NCBI RefSeq assembly: GCF_018070045.1
Contig: NZ_JAGPYK010000015.1
Coordinates: 1-61,643, forward strand
Direction of reading: 5' to 3'
Length of the DNA stretch: 61,643 nt
Source of the DNA: Micromonospora sp. U21
GTDB taxonomy: Bacteria; Actinomycetota; Actinomycetes; Mycobacteriales; Micromonosporaceae
The notes under the pieces are model-generated. The model ran no database searches. It had not been told where the DNA came from and saw only the letters and a program-made list of their open reading frames with translations. A program made the position numbers and the translations under genes. This document shows, piece after piece, positions 42,632 to 53,319 of the stretch. How positions within the stretch are numbered: position 1 is the stretch's first letter; the number at the start of each line of letters is the position of its first letter.

Positions 42632-42843
42632 CGCGTCGCCGCCGCCGCCACGACCCCTGATCCGCACGGCAGCGGCGGTGGGCGGCCCGCCCGCCCATCC
42701 GGTCGACCCGGTCAGGCCAACGGTTGCTGAATTGCTCCCCACGGGGACTACCGCAGCACCCGACGGCGGGTTACCGTTTCGCCGCAGCAGCCAGGGTCCG
42801 CGGGTGGCCAGTGCCAACGCGGGCGAGAGCGGAAGGTTGGCCG

Positions 42844-43275
42844 GTGAGCGTGCAGGAGTCGACGTTCCACGGCTTCGCCAACCCCGTCGATCCGACTCCG
42901 GCGGAGTTGCGAGCTTGGGCGTACCAGCCCGATTCGGTGCCGCTGGCTTCCATGCCACCGGACTGGGACCTTCTGGTCTCCGGTGACCGGCTCGTACTGA
43001 CGCTCTTCGAGTTGGCGATGGACCCGACGTGCCCGGCCCGCCGCTTCGCGCTGCACTGCCTCTACATCTACGCGGCCGACGGCATCCGGACGAACTTCCG
43101 CGCCCACCCCAAGCGCCGCTTCCGAAAGCTGGTCGAGCAGGCCGAGCGCGACGGCGACGAGCTGATGAAGATCTGGGCGCACAACGGCCGCGTGCTGCTG
43201 GCCCGGCCGGATCTCTTCGTCTACCGGGACTGGTGCGAAGGCGGCCTGGTCCGCGAGAACCGCCGCCTCGGCTGA
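42844..43275 (+). CDS. Conserved hypothetical protein
   Basis: Soluble protein of 143 residues. The start (VQESTFHGFANPVDPTPAELRAWAYQPDSVPLASMPPDWDLL) is followed by a helical middle (RLVLTLFELAMDPTCPARRFALHCLYIYAADGIRTNF) and a basic stretch (HPKRRFRKLVEQAERDGDELMKIWAHN). I recall similar proteins in many actinobacteria but no function. GGAAGG lies 7 nt before GTG 42844. The 212-bp gap before it shows no clear element. It does not overlap a transcription unit on either side. Confidence 0.75.
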   Translation: MSVQESTFHGFANPVDPTPAELRAWAYQPDSVPLASMPPDWDLLVSGDRLVLTLFELAMDPTCPARRFALHCLYIYAADGIRTNFRAHPKRRFRKLVEQAERDGDELMKIWAHNGRVLLARPDLFVYRDWCEGGLVRENRRLG

Positions 43276-43313
43276 CGCGGCCTTCCGGGATCGAAGGGTC
43301 GCACCGCAGCCCC

Positions 43314-43409
43314 CTCTGGAGCTGATGTCGCCAACGATTCACGCACTCGGCATCACCCCGACGACGGAGCCGCCGGCGGCGTGATGTCGTAAACGACTCA
43401 GCTCCAAAG
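43314..43409. repeat. 96-bp imperfect inverted element with GGAGCTGA ends (family D)
   Basis: The left end CTCTGGAGCTGA and the right end TCAGCTCCAAAG are inverted at 11 of 12 bases. Inside, TGATGTCGCCAACGATTCA and TGATGTCGTAAACGACTCA are near-identical direct copies that are themselves partly palindromic. The element fills the gap after the hypothetical gene and carries no ORF. Single copy here. Confidence 0.6.
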
Positions 43410-43481
43410 GGCGAGCGAGGCGAACGGTCGAGACCGCGCCGCCCCCTCAGGCGTCACCACGTCCCGGTCAGGACGGCGAAC

Positions 43482-43510
43482 GGGCCGGGACCCCCCGTGG
43501 GTCCCGGCCC
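43482..43510 (-). terminator. Hairpin after the small antitoxin-like gene
   Basis: GGGCCGGGACCC pairs perfectly with GGGTCCCGGCCC around CCCGT, 17 bp beyond the stop. Confidence 0.78.
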
Positions 43511-43526
43511 GCACGTCGGTCACCGC

Positions 43527-43721
43527 TCAGTCCTGCTTCCGTCGGGTCTCGGCCCGGGCCTGGTCGACGCCGTGGTCGACCTGGTCCGCGAACCGCCCCT
43601 CGGTGATCCGGTCCCGGAAGCTTCCGTCGGTCACCTTGTCGAACTTCTCGCGGACGGCGTCGGCCAGGTCCTCCAACCGGTCCTCCGTCTGCTGGGCCAT
43701 CTCCTTCGCCGGCTCCGCCAT
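43527..43721 (-). CDS. Small charged helical protein, MT0933 antitoxin-like
   Basis: A 64-residue, strongly charged protein (MAEPAKEMAQQTEDRLEDLADAVREKFDKVTDG, then RFADQVDHGVDQARAETRRKQD). The FADQVDHGVDQA segment resembles small MT0933-type antitoxin or stress proteins. No toxin gene is adjacent, so an antitoxin role is doubtful and a CsbD-like stress role is equally possible. GGGGGAG stands just before ATG 43721; an in-frame ATG at 43736 has no RBS. Its own terminator follows, and it lies downstream of the hspR operon terminator. Confidence 0.6.
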   Translation of the reverse strand: MAEPAKEMAQQTEDRLEDLADAVREKFDKVTDGSFRDRITEGRFADQVDHGVDQARAETRRKQD

Positions 43722-43789
43722 CGCTCCCCCTGCCATGCCGGTAGGTCCGAATTGAGCCGATAGAACCCGTATCGACAGGCTAACCGGAA

Positions 43790-43830
43790 CGGCCCGGCCC
43801 GCGCCGAGAAATCCGGTGCGGGCCGGGCCG
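43790..43830 (-). terminator. Hairpin ending the dnaK-hspR operon
   Basis: CGGCCCGGCCCGC pairs perfectly with GCGGGCCGGGCCG (13 bp) around a 15-nt loop, 26 bp beyond the hspR stop. Confidence 0.78.
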
Positions 43831-43855
43831 AAAAGAACGGCACCGGAAGAGCGGG

Positions 43856-44296
43856 TCAGCGGTCGGGCAGGCGGCGGGGCCGCCAGACCACCAGGGCGGT
43901 GGAGGTGCGGTTGGTCGGCACCAGATCACGGCCCGGGAAGCGGGCCAGCGACTCCAGCTCGGCCACCCGGCGGTACGCGGCGTCCAGCTCCGCCTCCAGC
44001 CGGGCCACCCGCTGCTGCGCCTGCTCCAGCAGCCGCTCCAGCCCGATGATCCGCTTGACTCCGGCCAGGTTGATCCCGTCGTCCTGGCTGAGCCGCTGCA
44101 CCTCGCGCAGCAGCACCACGTCACGGACGCTGTAGCGACGCCCACCGCCGGCCGCCCTGCCGGGCTGCACCAGCCCCAGCCGGTCGTACTGCCGCAGGGT
44201 CTGTGGGTGCATCCCAGCCATCCGTGCCGCGACCGAGATCATCAGCACCTTGGCCTCGTACGCAGGGTCGCTCGAACCGAGGAACTCGCCCGACAT
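43856..44296 (-). CDS. hspR: HspR, MerR-family heat-shock repressor
   Basis: A 146-residue repressor of the dnaK and clpB operons that uses DnaK as co-repressor in Streptomyces. The MerR HTH is MISVAARMAGMHPQTLRQYDRLGLVQPGR (starting near residue 19), followed by GRRYSVRDVVLLREVQRLSQDDGINLAGVKRII and a coiled coil (LERLLEQAQQRVARLEAELDAAYRRVAELE). The start is ATG 44296 with GGAGG 8 nt upstream; an earlier ATG at 44317 lacks this. It is the last gene of dnaK-grpE-dnaJ-hspR, and HAIR boxes stand before dnaK and clpB in this window. Confidence 0.94.
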   Translation of the reverse strand: MSGEFLGSSDPAYEAKVLMISVAARMAGMHPQTLRQYDRLGLVQPGRAAGGGRRYSVRDVVLLREVQRLSQDDGINLAGVKRIIGLERLLEQAQQRVARLEAELDAAYRRVAELESLARFPGRDLVPTNRTSTALVVWRPRRLPDR

Positions 44297-44326
44297 CCCG
44301 CTCACCTCCGCGTCCATCCCACCGGA

Positions 44327-45511
44327 CTAACTGAACCGACGCACCCGAGCGTCGAGATGTTCCCTGGACGCCGGCGGGCTCTGCTCGGCGAACGCCTCCA
44401 GCGCCGCGCGCGCCTCGTCCGACAATCGGGCCGGCACCACCACGTCCAGCGTGACCAGCAGGTCGCCGGCCTGCCCGTCGCGGCGGACCACACCCTTGCC
44501 CCGGGCCCGCAGCACCCGGCCGCTCGGCGTACCGGGCGGGACCCGCAGGGTCACCGCGCCGTCGAGCGTCGGCACCCGCAGGTCCGTGCCGAGCACGGCC
44601 TCCGCGAAGGTGACCGGCACGGTCAACGTCAGGTCGTCACCGGTACGCCCGAACAGCTCGTCCGGCCGGACCTTGACGTGCACGAACAGGTCACCGGCCG
44701 GGCCGCCGCGCTCACCCGGCTCACCTCGCCCGGCCAGCCGGATCCGCTGACCGTCGGCCACCCCCGCCGGGAAGCGCACGTTCAGCGTGCGGGTCTTGGT
44801 GACCCCACCGCTGCCGTGGCACTCGGGGCACTTCTCCTCGACCACCGTGCCGACGCCCTGGCAGGTGCGGCACGGCTCGGAGAAGCTGAACGACCCCTGG
44901 TTGCGGGTGGTCACCCCGGCGCCGTGGCAGGCCGGGCAGGTGCGCGGCTGGGTGCCGGGCTTGGCCCCGTTGCCGTGGCACGTGTCGCAGACGCCCGGGG
45001 CACGCAACGTCAGCGGCAGCGTCACGCCCCGCACCGCGTCGCCGAAGTCCAGCGCCACCTCGGTCTCCACGTCCCGACCCCGAGCCGGGCCGCGTGGTGC
45101 GGCCTGCCCGCCGGCCGACCCGCCGGAGAAGATCGAGCTGAACAGGTCCTGGAAGCCGGCCCCACCGAAGCGACGGTCGCCCCCGGCGCCCCCGCCCCCG
45201 AACATGTCGGAGACGTCGAACGGCATGCCGCCCGGCTGGCCGGCGCCCCGGGCGTTGCGCCGGAACGCGCCCGAGCCGAACAGCGAACGCATCTCGTCGT
45301 ACTCCCGGCGGCGGCCGGTGTCCGACAGTACGTTGTACGCCTCGGAGGCCGCCTTGAACCGCTCCTCGGCCTGCGGGTCACCCGGGTTGTGGTCCGGGTG
45401 CGACTCCCGGGCCAGCTTGCGGTACGCCTTCTTGATGTCGTCCGCGGAGGCAGCCTTGTCCACGCCGAGCACGGCGTAGAAGTCCTTTTCGAGCCAGTCC
45501 TTCGAACTCAC
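44327..45511 (-). CDS. dnaJ: DnaJ co-chaperone
   Basis: Type I Hsp40 of 394 residues that delivers clients to DnaK and stimulates its ATPase. The J domain has KDFYAVLGVDKAASADDIKKAYRKLARESHPDHNPGD with the HPD motif near residue 38. A Gly/Phe-rich region (GSGAFRRNARGAGQPGGMPFD) follows. The four zinc repeats are CDTCHGNG, CPACHGAG, CRTCQGVG and CPECHGSG, then two C-terminal beta domains. Longer and more Gly-rich than E. coli DnaJ, as in other actinobacterial DnaJ1. GTG 45511 follows AGGGGG by 7 nt. It lies 85 bp after grpE and 30 bp before hspR. Confidence 0.95.
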   Translation of the reverse strand: MSSKDWLEKDFYAVLGVDKAASADDIKKAYRKLARESHPDHNPGDPQAEERFKAASEAYNVLSDTGRRREYDEMRSLFGSGAFRRNARGAGQPGGMPFDVSDMFGGGGAGGDRRFGGAGFQDLFSSIFSGGSAGGQAAPRGPARGRDVETEVALDFGDAVRGVTLPLTLRAPGVCDTCHGNGAKPGTQPRTCPACHGAGVTTRNQGSFSFSEPCRTCQGVGTVVEEKCPECHGSGGVTKTRTLNVRFPAGVADGQRIRLAGRGEPGERGGPAGDLFVHVKVRPDELFGRTGDDLTLTVPVTFAEAVLGTDLRVPTLDGAVTLRVPPGTPSGRVLRARGKGVVRRDGQAGDLLVTLDVVVPARLSDEARAALEAFAEQSPPASREHLDARVRRFS

Positions 45512-45596
45512 CGGTCCACCCCCTTCCGACCGTCGTGGCCCGGCCGTCCCGCCCACCGCATCGCGGCGGGCGGGACGGACCGGTCACCGTTTCGCA

Positions 45597-46361
45597 CTAT
45601 TCCGGATCCGCGACCGCTACCAGCGCGGGGCGCAGCAGCCGTTCACCGAGCTGGTAGCCGCGCCGCATGACCTGCACGCAGGTCGGCTCGCTGACCTCGG
45701 CGGAGGTCTGGTGCGCGACCGCCTCGTGCCGGGTCGGGTCGAACGGGTCGCCCTGCTCGCCGAACGCGGTCAGGCCGAACTTGCCCAGCGCGGTGGTGAG
45801 CTGTTCCGCCACCGTCCCGAACGGCCCCACCAGGTCGCCGTGTTCCCGCGCCCGGTCCAGGTCGTCCAGGATCGGCAGCAGCGCGGCCAGCACCGAGCCG
45901 GTCGCCTGCTCCTGCACCAGGCTGCGGTCCCGGTCCACCCGCTTGCGGTAGTTGGCGTACTCCGCCGACACCCGCTGCAGGTCCCGCGTCCGCTCGTCCA
46001 GCTCGGCCCGGAGCGCCTCCAGCTCGGCACCGAGCGGCGAGCCGACTCCGGTGCTGCCGCCGTCCGCCGGCTGCGCCGGAGCGTCCACCACCGGTGGACT
46101 GGACGGCGCCGCCCCGTCGACCGACGTCGCCTCGACCTCGATCTCGTCGACCACGATCTCGGCGTCCTCGACCAGCCCCTCGGCCGGTACGTCGCTCCCC
46201 GCGTCGGCGGCGGCGCCCTCCGGCTCGGTCGTGTCGCTGAGCTTGCGGTTGTTGCGGATGACGACCCGCTCCCCGTCGCCGGTGGCCGGCTCGGTGGGCG
46301 CGGAGCCACCCGGCGCCGACCCGGTGTCGCCCGGGTCGGCGGCTCGTGGCTTCTGCGTCAT
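45597..46361 (-). CDS. grpE: GrpE nucleotide exchange factor
   Basis: A 254-residue exchange factor for DnaK. The N-terminal 110 residues are acidic, Pro/Ala-rich and disordered. A long coiled coil follows (ELEALRAELDERTRDLQRVSAEYANYRKRVDRDR) and then the beta domain with the GrpE signature region FDPTRHEAVAHQ and VMRRGYQLGERLLRPALVAV. The long N-terminus is usual for actinobacteria. ATG 46361 lies 49 bp after the dnaK stop. Confidence 0.94.
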   Translation of the reverse strand: MTQKPRAADPGDTGSAPGGSAPTEPATGDGERVVIRNNRKLSDTTEPEGAAADAGSDVPAEGLVEDAEIVVDEIEVEATSVDGAAPSSPPVVDAPAQPADGGSTGVGSPLGAELEALRAELDERTRDLQRVSAEYANYRKRVDRDRSLVQEQATGSVLAALLPILDDLDRAREHGDLVGPFGTVAEQLTTALGKFGLTAFGEQGDPFDPTRHEAVAHQTSAEVSEPTCVQVMRRGYQLGERLLRPALVAVADPE

Positions 46362-46409
46362 GCGGCTACCTCATCCCCTTCGCAGTGGATACGTGTCGAA
46401 GACCGACGG

Positions 46410-48284
<1,875 letters not shown>

Positions 48285-48374
48285 CTTCGCTTCCTCGCTT
48301 CGTAAGGTTGTGCAGGTGACGGGCACCGCCCGCGGACTGCCTGGCGGGCACCGCCCGCAGCGGGCCCACCACAA

Positions 48375-48395
48375 GTTGAGTGAACTTGACTCAAT
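48375..48395. promoter_or_regulatory. HAIR operator for HspR upstream of dnaK
   Basis: TTGAGT-N7-ACTCAA matches the HAIR consensus CTTGAGT-N7-ACTCAAG in all arm bases shown. It is the better of the two HAIR sites in the window. Confidence 0.88.
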
Positions 48396-48504
48396 AGTGC
48401 CACGCCCCGGCGAATCGTCAAGTTGGGTTGAGCCGACCCGACGCAACCCAGCCGTTATTACCGTCCGGTTGTCTTCCCTTGCATCGGTCGGGCACGCTTT
48501 AGCG

Positions 48505-50349
48505 GTGACGACGCACGGCGATTCCGCCACCCGTTCCGGCGCGCCCGCCGTCGCAGCCCGCACCGGCCCGCCGGACGCCGCGGAGGAGCCGCCCGCCACC
48601 ACCGGGGACGACAGCCTCCCCGGCGCGCTGACGGGTCTCCGGGCCGCGATCGGCGCGACCCGGTTCCCGCTCGCTCTGCCCTCCGCCGGGCCGGCCCGGC
48701 ACACCGCCACCGCCCTCACCGACCAGCTCGACGACTACCTGCTGCCCCGGCTCGCCCGGCTCGACGCGCCGCTGCTCGTGGTGGTCGGCGGTTCCACCGG
48801 CGCGGGCAAGTCGACCCTGGTCAACAGCCTGGTCAAGGCCCGGGTCAGCGCCGCCGGCGTGCTCCGGCCGACCACCCGCTCACCGGTGCTGGTCTGCAAC
48901 CCGGCCGACGCGGCCTGGTTCCGGCAGGGTGAGCTGCTGCCCGGGCTCACCCGCACCACCGAGCCGAGCGAGGACCCGCGCGCCCTGCACCTGGTCACCG
49001 CTCCGGCCCTGCCCGCCGGGCTGGCCTTCCTCGACGCACCGGACATCGACTCGGTGGTCGACGCCAACCGGGCACTCGCCGGGCAGTTGCTCGCCGCCGC
49101 CGATCTATGGCTCTTCGTCACCACCGCCGCCCGGTACGCCGACGCGGTGCCGTGGGAGCTGCTGCGCAGCGCCCGGGCCCGGGGTGCGGTGATCGCCATG
49201 GTGCTGGACCGGGTGCCCGCGGAGGCCAGCGACGAGATCTCCGCGCACCTGGCCGAGATGCTCACCGCACAGGGCCTCGGCCGGGCGCCGCTGTTCGTGC
49301 TGCCGGAGACCTGGGTCGACGGTCAGGGGCTGCTGCCCGAGGGTGTCACCGCGCCCCTGGCCGACTGGTTCGCGCGGCTGGCCGCCGACGCCGACGCCCG
49401 GGCGGCCGTGGTCCGGCAGACCCTGGACGGGGCGCTGGCCGCACTGCACCCGGCCGTCGAGGAGCTGGCCGACGCCGCCGACGAGCAGATCGGCGCCGCC
49501 GACGCTCTGGACGAACGGGTCCGGACCGCCTACCGGGGGGCCGAGCGGACCGTCGAGGAGGGCCTGCGGGACGGCCGCCTGCTCCGCGGCGAGGTGCTCG
49601 CCCGCTGGCAGGAGTTCGTCGGCACCGGAGAGCTGTTCCGCACCCTGGAGGCGCGGATCGGGCGGCTGCGGGATCGGGTGGTGGCCGCCGTCACCGGTCG
49701 GCCGGCACCCGCCGCCGAGCTGCGCAACGCCATCGAGTCGCAGCTGGTCACGCTGCTGCGCGGGGTCGCGTCCGAGGCCGCCGAGGCCACGTACACCGCG
49801 TGGAAGGCGCACCCGGCGGGGGCCGGGCTGCTCGAGCCGGGGTTCGCCCACCCCAGCGACGACCTGCCCGAGCGCGCCGAGCGGATGGTCCGCGACTGGC
49901 AGCGCGGGGTGCTCGAGCTGGTCCGGGTCGAGGGCGGCGACAAGAGGTTCGTGGCCCGTACGGCCGCGTACGCGGTGAACGCCACGGGGCTCGCCGTGAT
50001 GATCGCCGTGTTCGCCTCCACCGCCTTCATCCCGACCGGGTTGGAGGTGGCCACCGGGGCCGGCACCACCGTCGCAGCCCAGGCCGTACTCCAGGCGATC
50101 TTCGGCGACCAGGCGGTGCGTACCCTCGCCGCCAAGGCCCGTGCCGACCTGCTGGACCGGGTGCGGACGCTGCTCGACGCGGAGGCCGACCGCTTCCTGG
50201 CCCGCACCGTCGACGCCCGCCCCGCCGCGGACGCCGGCGACGGGTTGCGTCGGGCCGCCGGCCGGGTCGAGCTGGCCCGGCACCGCAGCGGCCTGGCGAC
50301 CGGCGGCGACGACACGCTGCCGGCCGCCGACGAGGAGGGCTCCCGGTGA
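48505..50349 (+). CDS. Dynamin-like GTPase with membrane segment (1)
   Basis: A 614-residue large GTPase. The P-loop GGSTGAGKSTLVNSLV is at about residues 94-109, followed by a switch region (GVLRPTTRSPVLVCNP) and LAFLDAPDIDSVVDANR (G3 position). A long helical stalk follows. A hydrophobic hairpin (ATGLAVMIAVFASTAFIPTG) near residues 490-515 likely inserts in the membrane, and a helical C-terminus ends the protein. It resembles the paired dynamin-like DynA/DynB proteins of Streptomyces sporulation septa; the identity is inferred. GTG 48505 has no clear RBS. Its stop overlaps the next GTPase start (GTGA), so the two are coupled. Confidence 0.82.
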   Translation: MTTHGDSATRSGAPAVAARTGPPDAAEEPPATTGDDSLPGALTGLRAAIGATRFPLALPSAGPARHTATALTDQLDDYLLPRLARLDAPLLVVVGGSTGAGKSTLVNSLVKARVSAAGVLRPTTRSPVLVCNPADAAWFRQGELLPGLTRTTEPSEDPRALHLVTAPALPAGLAFLDAPDIDSVVDANRALAGQLLAAADLWLFVTTAARYADAVPWELLRSARARGAVIAMVLDRVPAEASDEISAHLAEMLTAQGLGRAPLFVLPETWVDGQGLLPEGVTAPLADWFARLAADADARAAVVRQTLDGALAALHPAVEELADAADEQIGAADALDERVRTAYRGAERTVEEGLRDGRLLRGEVLARWQEFVGTGELFRTLEARIGRLRDRVVAAVTGRPAPAAELRNAIESQLVTLLRGVASEAAEATYTAWKAHPAGAGLLEPGFAHPSDDLPERAERMVRDWQRGVLELVRVEGGDKRFVARTAAYAVNATGLAVMIAVFASTAFIPTGLEVATGAGTTVAAQAVLQAIFGDQAVRTLAAKARADLLDRVRTLLDAEADRFLARTVDARPAADAGDGLRRAAGRVELARHRSGLATGGDDTLPAADEEGSR

Positions 50350-52031
50350 CCAACATCGCCGGCCGGGTACGCGAGGCGTTCCGGGGTGACCAGCGGATCG
50401 ACCCCGACGCGCTGATCGCCCGCCTGGACGCGGTACGCCGGTTCCTGACCGCGGTGGACGGCCTGCTGCCGGACTCCGAACTGGTGCCCGCGCACACCCT
50501 GGTCGAGCGGGCCGGCACCCGGCTCGCCCTGTCCCGCGACCACACCGTGGTCGCCCTGGCCGGCGCCACCGGCAGCGGCAAGTCCAGCTTGTTCAACGCG
50601 CTGGCCCGGCTGGAGCTCTCGCCGGTCGGGGTCCGCCGCCCGACGACCGGCGTCACGCACGCCTGCGTGTGGGGGGCGTTGGAGGGCGCCAACCGGCTGC
50701 TCGACTGGATCGGCGTGCTGCCCCGGCACCGCTTCGTCCGGGAGAGCGCGCTGGACGCGGACGACGAGACGGCGCTGCACGGGCTGATCCTGCTCGACCT
50801 GCCCGACTTCGACTCGGTGCAGCGGTCCCACCGACTGGAGGTGGACCGGCTGCTCGGCCTGGTCGACCAGGTGGTCTGGGTGGTCGACCCGCAGAAGTAC
50901 GCCGACCGGGTCATCCACGACAGCTACCTACGCGAGTTCCACCGCCACCGGGACGTCACCCTGGTCGTGCTCAACCAGGCCGACCGGCTGCCCCCGGCCG
51001 AGCTGCCCCGGGTCCTGGACGACCTGCGCAGGCTGCTCGACGCGGACGGGCTGACCGGCGTGCCGCTGCTGGCCACCACCGCCATCGACCCGGCCGGGAT
51101 GGTCGGGCTGCGCACCGCGCTGGAAGGGACGGTCGCCGAGCGGCAGGCGGCGCTGCGCCGGCTCGCCGGCGACGTCGACACGGTGGTCGCCGCGCTGGAC
51201 GAGCTGGTCGGCTCCGCCCGACCGGTGGGCGGACCGGACGACACCGCCGTCGGCGGGTTGAACCGGGCGCTGGCCGGCGCGGCCGGAGTGCCGGCGGTGA
51301 CCGAGGCGGTGGAGCAGGCGTACCGGCACCGGGCCGGCGCGGCCACCGGCTGGCCGGTGGTCAAGGGCTGGCGGCGGCTGCGGCCCGACCCGCTGCGCCG
51401 CCTGCACCTGCCCGGCCCGACCGGTGATCGGGCCGACCCGGCGGAGAGCCTGGTTGCGGCGACCTCGGTACCGGACCCGACGGCCGCCCAGCGCTCGGCG
51501 CTCGGCCTGGCGATCCGGGCGGTGGCCGACCGGGCCGCCGCCGACCTGCCCGCGGCCTGGCCGACGGCGGTCACGTCCGCCGCCCGGTCCCGCCTCGGCG
51601 ACCTGCCGGACGCGCTGGACCGCACCATCGCCGGCACCGACCTCGGCCTGGGCCGTCGACCCCTCTGGTGGCGGTTGGTCGGCGGTGTCCAGTGGTTGGT
51701 CACCCTGGCCGCCGTGGTCGGGTTGGGCTGGTTGGTGCTCGGCTACGCGCTGCGGGCGCTCGGCCTGCCCGCACTGGACAACCCGATGGTCGGGCAGGTG
51801 CCACTGCCCACCCTGCTGCTGCTCGGTGGGCTGCTGGCCGGACTGCTGGTGGCGGCGCTGACGCGACCGGTGGTGCGCTGGGCGGCCCGGCGTGCCCGGG
51901 GCCGCGCCGAGCAGCGGCTGACGGCCGAGGTCGCCCGCGTGGGCGAGGAGTACGTGCTCGCCCCGGTGCGGATCGTGCTCGCCTCGTACGCGCAGGCGCG
52001 CGACGCGCTGCGGGATGCCGCCCGCCGCTGA
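50346..52031 (+). CDS. Dynamin-like GTPase with C-terminal membrane anchors (2)
   Basis: A 561-residue GTPase overlapping the previous gene by 4 bp. The P-loop GATGSGKSSLFNAL is at about residues 72-85; RRPTTGVTH is the switch threonine region, LLDLPDFDSVQRSHR the G3 motif, and VVLNQADRL the NKxD-like G4 (NQAD here). Two transmembrane helices lie near residues 445-475 and 485-510 (WLVTLAAVVGLGWLVLGYALR, then TLLLLGGLLAGLLVAAL), and a cytosolic helix ends the protein. Two adjacent GTPases of this form usually act as a heteromer on membranes, for example at division septa. The specific role is inferred. Confidence 0.82.
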   Translation: MTNIAGRVREAFRGDQRIDPDALIARLDAVRRFLTAVDGLLPDSELVPAHTLVERAGTRLALSRDHTVVALAGATGSGKSSLFNALARLELSPVGVRRPTTGVTHACVWGALEGANRLLDWIGVLPRHRFVRESALDADDETALHGLILLDLPDFDSVQRSHRLEVDRLLGLVDQVVWVVDPQKYADRVIHDSYLREFHRHRDVTLVVLNQADRLPPAELPRVLDDLRRLLDADGLTGVPLLATTAIDPAGMVGLRTALEGTVAERQAALRRLAGDVDTVVAALDELVGSARPVGGPDDTAVGGLNRALAGAAGVPAVTEAVEQAYRHRAGAATGWPVVKGWRRLRPDPLRRLHLPGPTGDRADPAESLVAATSVPDPTAAQRSALGLAIRAVADRAAADLPAAWPTAVTSAARSRLGDLPDALDRTIAGTDLGLGRRPLWWRLVGGVQWLVTLAAVVGLGWLVLGYALRALGLPALDNPMVGQVPLPTLLLLGGLLAGLLVAALTRPVVRWAARRARGRAEQRLTAEVARVGEEYVLAPVRIVLASYAQARDALRDAARR

Positions 52032-52077
52032 CGCCCCGCACGACTCGCTACTCCTCTGCGCACCCCGCCGAGCGGCG

Positions 52078-52083
52078 TAGGGT
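52078..52083 (+). promoter_or_regulatory. -10 box of a second leaderless transcript
   Basis: TAGGGT ends 6 nt before ATG 52090 and no Shine-Dalgarno is present, the same layout as at 40908. Confidence 0.5.
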
Positions 52084-52089
52084 CGGGGC

Positions 52090-53313
52090 ATGGCCACGCC
52101 TCAGACCCCTTACGACGCGGTGCTGCACGCCGCACGCGACGTGACCAAGCTGGAGTCGGCGCTGGACGCCGAGATGCTCGGCAGCGCCCTCCTGGGCAGC
52201 GTCTACGCGATCGCGGAGACCGACCGCGACACCGCCGTACAGGAGTTCGTCACCGGGTTCCTCGCCGCCACCGCCCGCCGCCGGATCGCGGCGGCGACCA
52301 CCATCCGGCAGGTCTTCGCCGCGCTCGTTCCCAACGCCGAGGGCACCGAACGGGTGCGTCCGGGCAGCCAGGCGCCGGCCTGGACCGGCCAGCTCGGCCG
52401 GGTGCACCTCACCGGCAGCTGGGCGTACGGCGACGTGTACGGCGACCAGACCTCCTACCTCGCCACGTTCGCCTACGATGACGCGGCCGGCGGCCCCGAG
52501 CACGCGCTGGTGGCCCTGGTCGACCACAACATCGGGATCACCAAGGACATCTTCGTCGGTGGGCCGGCCGAACGGATCCTGGACCAGGTCCGGCAGATGT
52601 GCGCGGACGACGAGCTGACGTGGTTCCGCAGCGAGGACCCTGCCCAGCTGCGTGGTGAGGTGGCCCGCCACCTCGCCGTCACCGACGACCTGGGCGAGCT
52701 GCCCGGCGAAGGTTCGCTCGCCACCGACCGGGCGCTGGTCGGTGCCCGGCTGGCGTTGCTGCCCACCGCCGCCGACCCGACCAGCCCGGCTGAGGTCGAG
52801 CCGCTTTCCGCCGCCGAGCGCACCGAGCTGGTCCGGCGGTTCCTGGCCGCGCCGGAGGCCGCCCGTTTCGGGCTGGACGCCGTCGACGGCCCGGAGCTGG
52901 CCTCGCTGCACTTCTGTCTGAGCCTGCTGCTGGACCATTCGGCGACCTTCCCGGACGCCGACCCGATGCGGTGGAGTCCCGCCGTGTCCGGGCTCTTCCT
53001 GCTCGACTGGGTGCACCGCCGGGCCGTGCTGGACATGGACGACGCGGCGATGCTGCCCCGCGTGCTGCGCGCCTGGGCCCGGTACGCGTCGCGCCAGCGT
53101 GGGCTGCCCGAGACGGCCGCGACGCGCACCGACGAGGCGATCGAGGAGATGGTGCCGGAGTTCGCCCGCCTCTACTCGACCGGTGAGCGGCGCAGCCCGG
53201 CCACCGCGGCGGTGGCGCAGCTGATGGCCGACGGGGTCGACCCGGATGACCCGGCCGCACTGGACGCCTGGATCGAGGCGAACCGGCACCGTCTCGCCGA
53301 CGACGGCGCCTGA
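52090..53313 (+). CDS. Conserved actinobacterial hypothetical protein
   Basis: Soluble protein of 407 residues without membrane segments. Recognisable blocks are VLHAARDVTKLESALDAEMLGSALLGSVYAIAETDRDTAVQEFVTGFL, ALVALVDHNIGITKDIFVGGPAERILDQVRQMC, and a Trp-containing C-terminal half (MRWSPAVSGLFLLDWVHRRAVLD). It looks all-helical in the last third. I recognise no family name. A TAGGGT box just before the ATG suggests leaderless expression separate from the GTPase pair. It converges on the PAP2-like gene with a shared hairpin terminator between them. Confidence 0.75.
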   Translation: MATPQTPYDAVLHAARDVTKLESALDAEMLGSALLGSVYAIAETDRDTAVQEFVTGFLAATARRRIAAATTIRQVFAALVPNAEGTERVRPGSQAPAWTGQLGRVHLTGSWAYGDVYGDQTSYLATFAYDDAAGGPEHALVALVDHNIGITKDIFVGGPAERILDQVRQMCADDELTWFRSEDPAQLRGEVARHLAVTDDLGELPGEGSLATDRALVGARLALLPTAADPTSPAEVEPLSAAERTELVRRFLAAPEAARFGLDAVDGPELASLHFCLSLLLDHSATFPDADPMRWSPAVSGLFLLDWVHRRAVLDMDDAAMLPRVLRAWARYASRQRGLPETAATRTDEAIEEMVPEFARLYSTGERRSPATAAVAQLMADGVDPDDPAALDAWIEANRHRLADDGA

Positions 53314-53319
53314 CGGCAT

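Noticed and set aside
43527..43721. Toxin-antitoxin pair
   Set aside because: The antitoxin-like protein has no toxin partner on either side; the neighbours are hspR and a conserved hypothetical.
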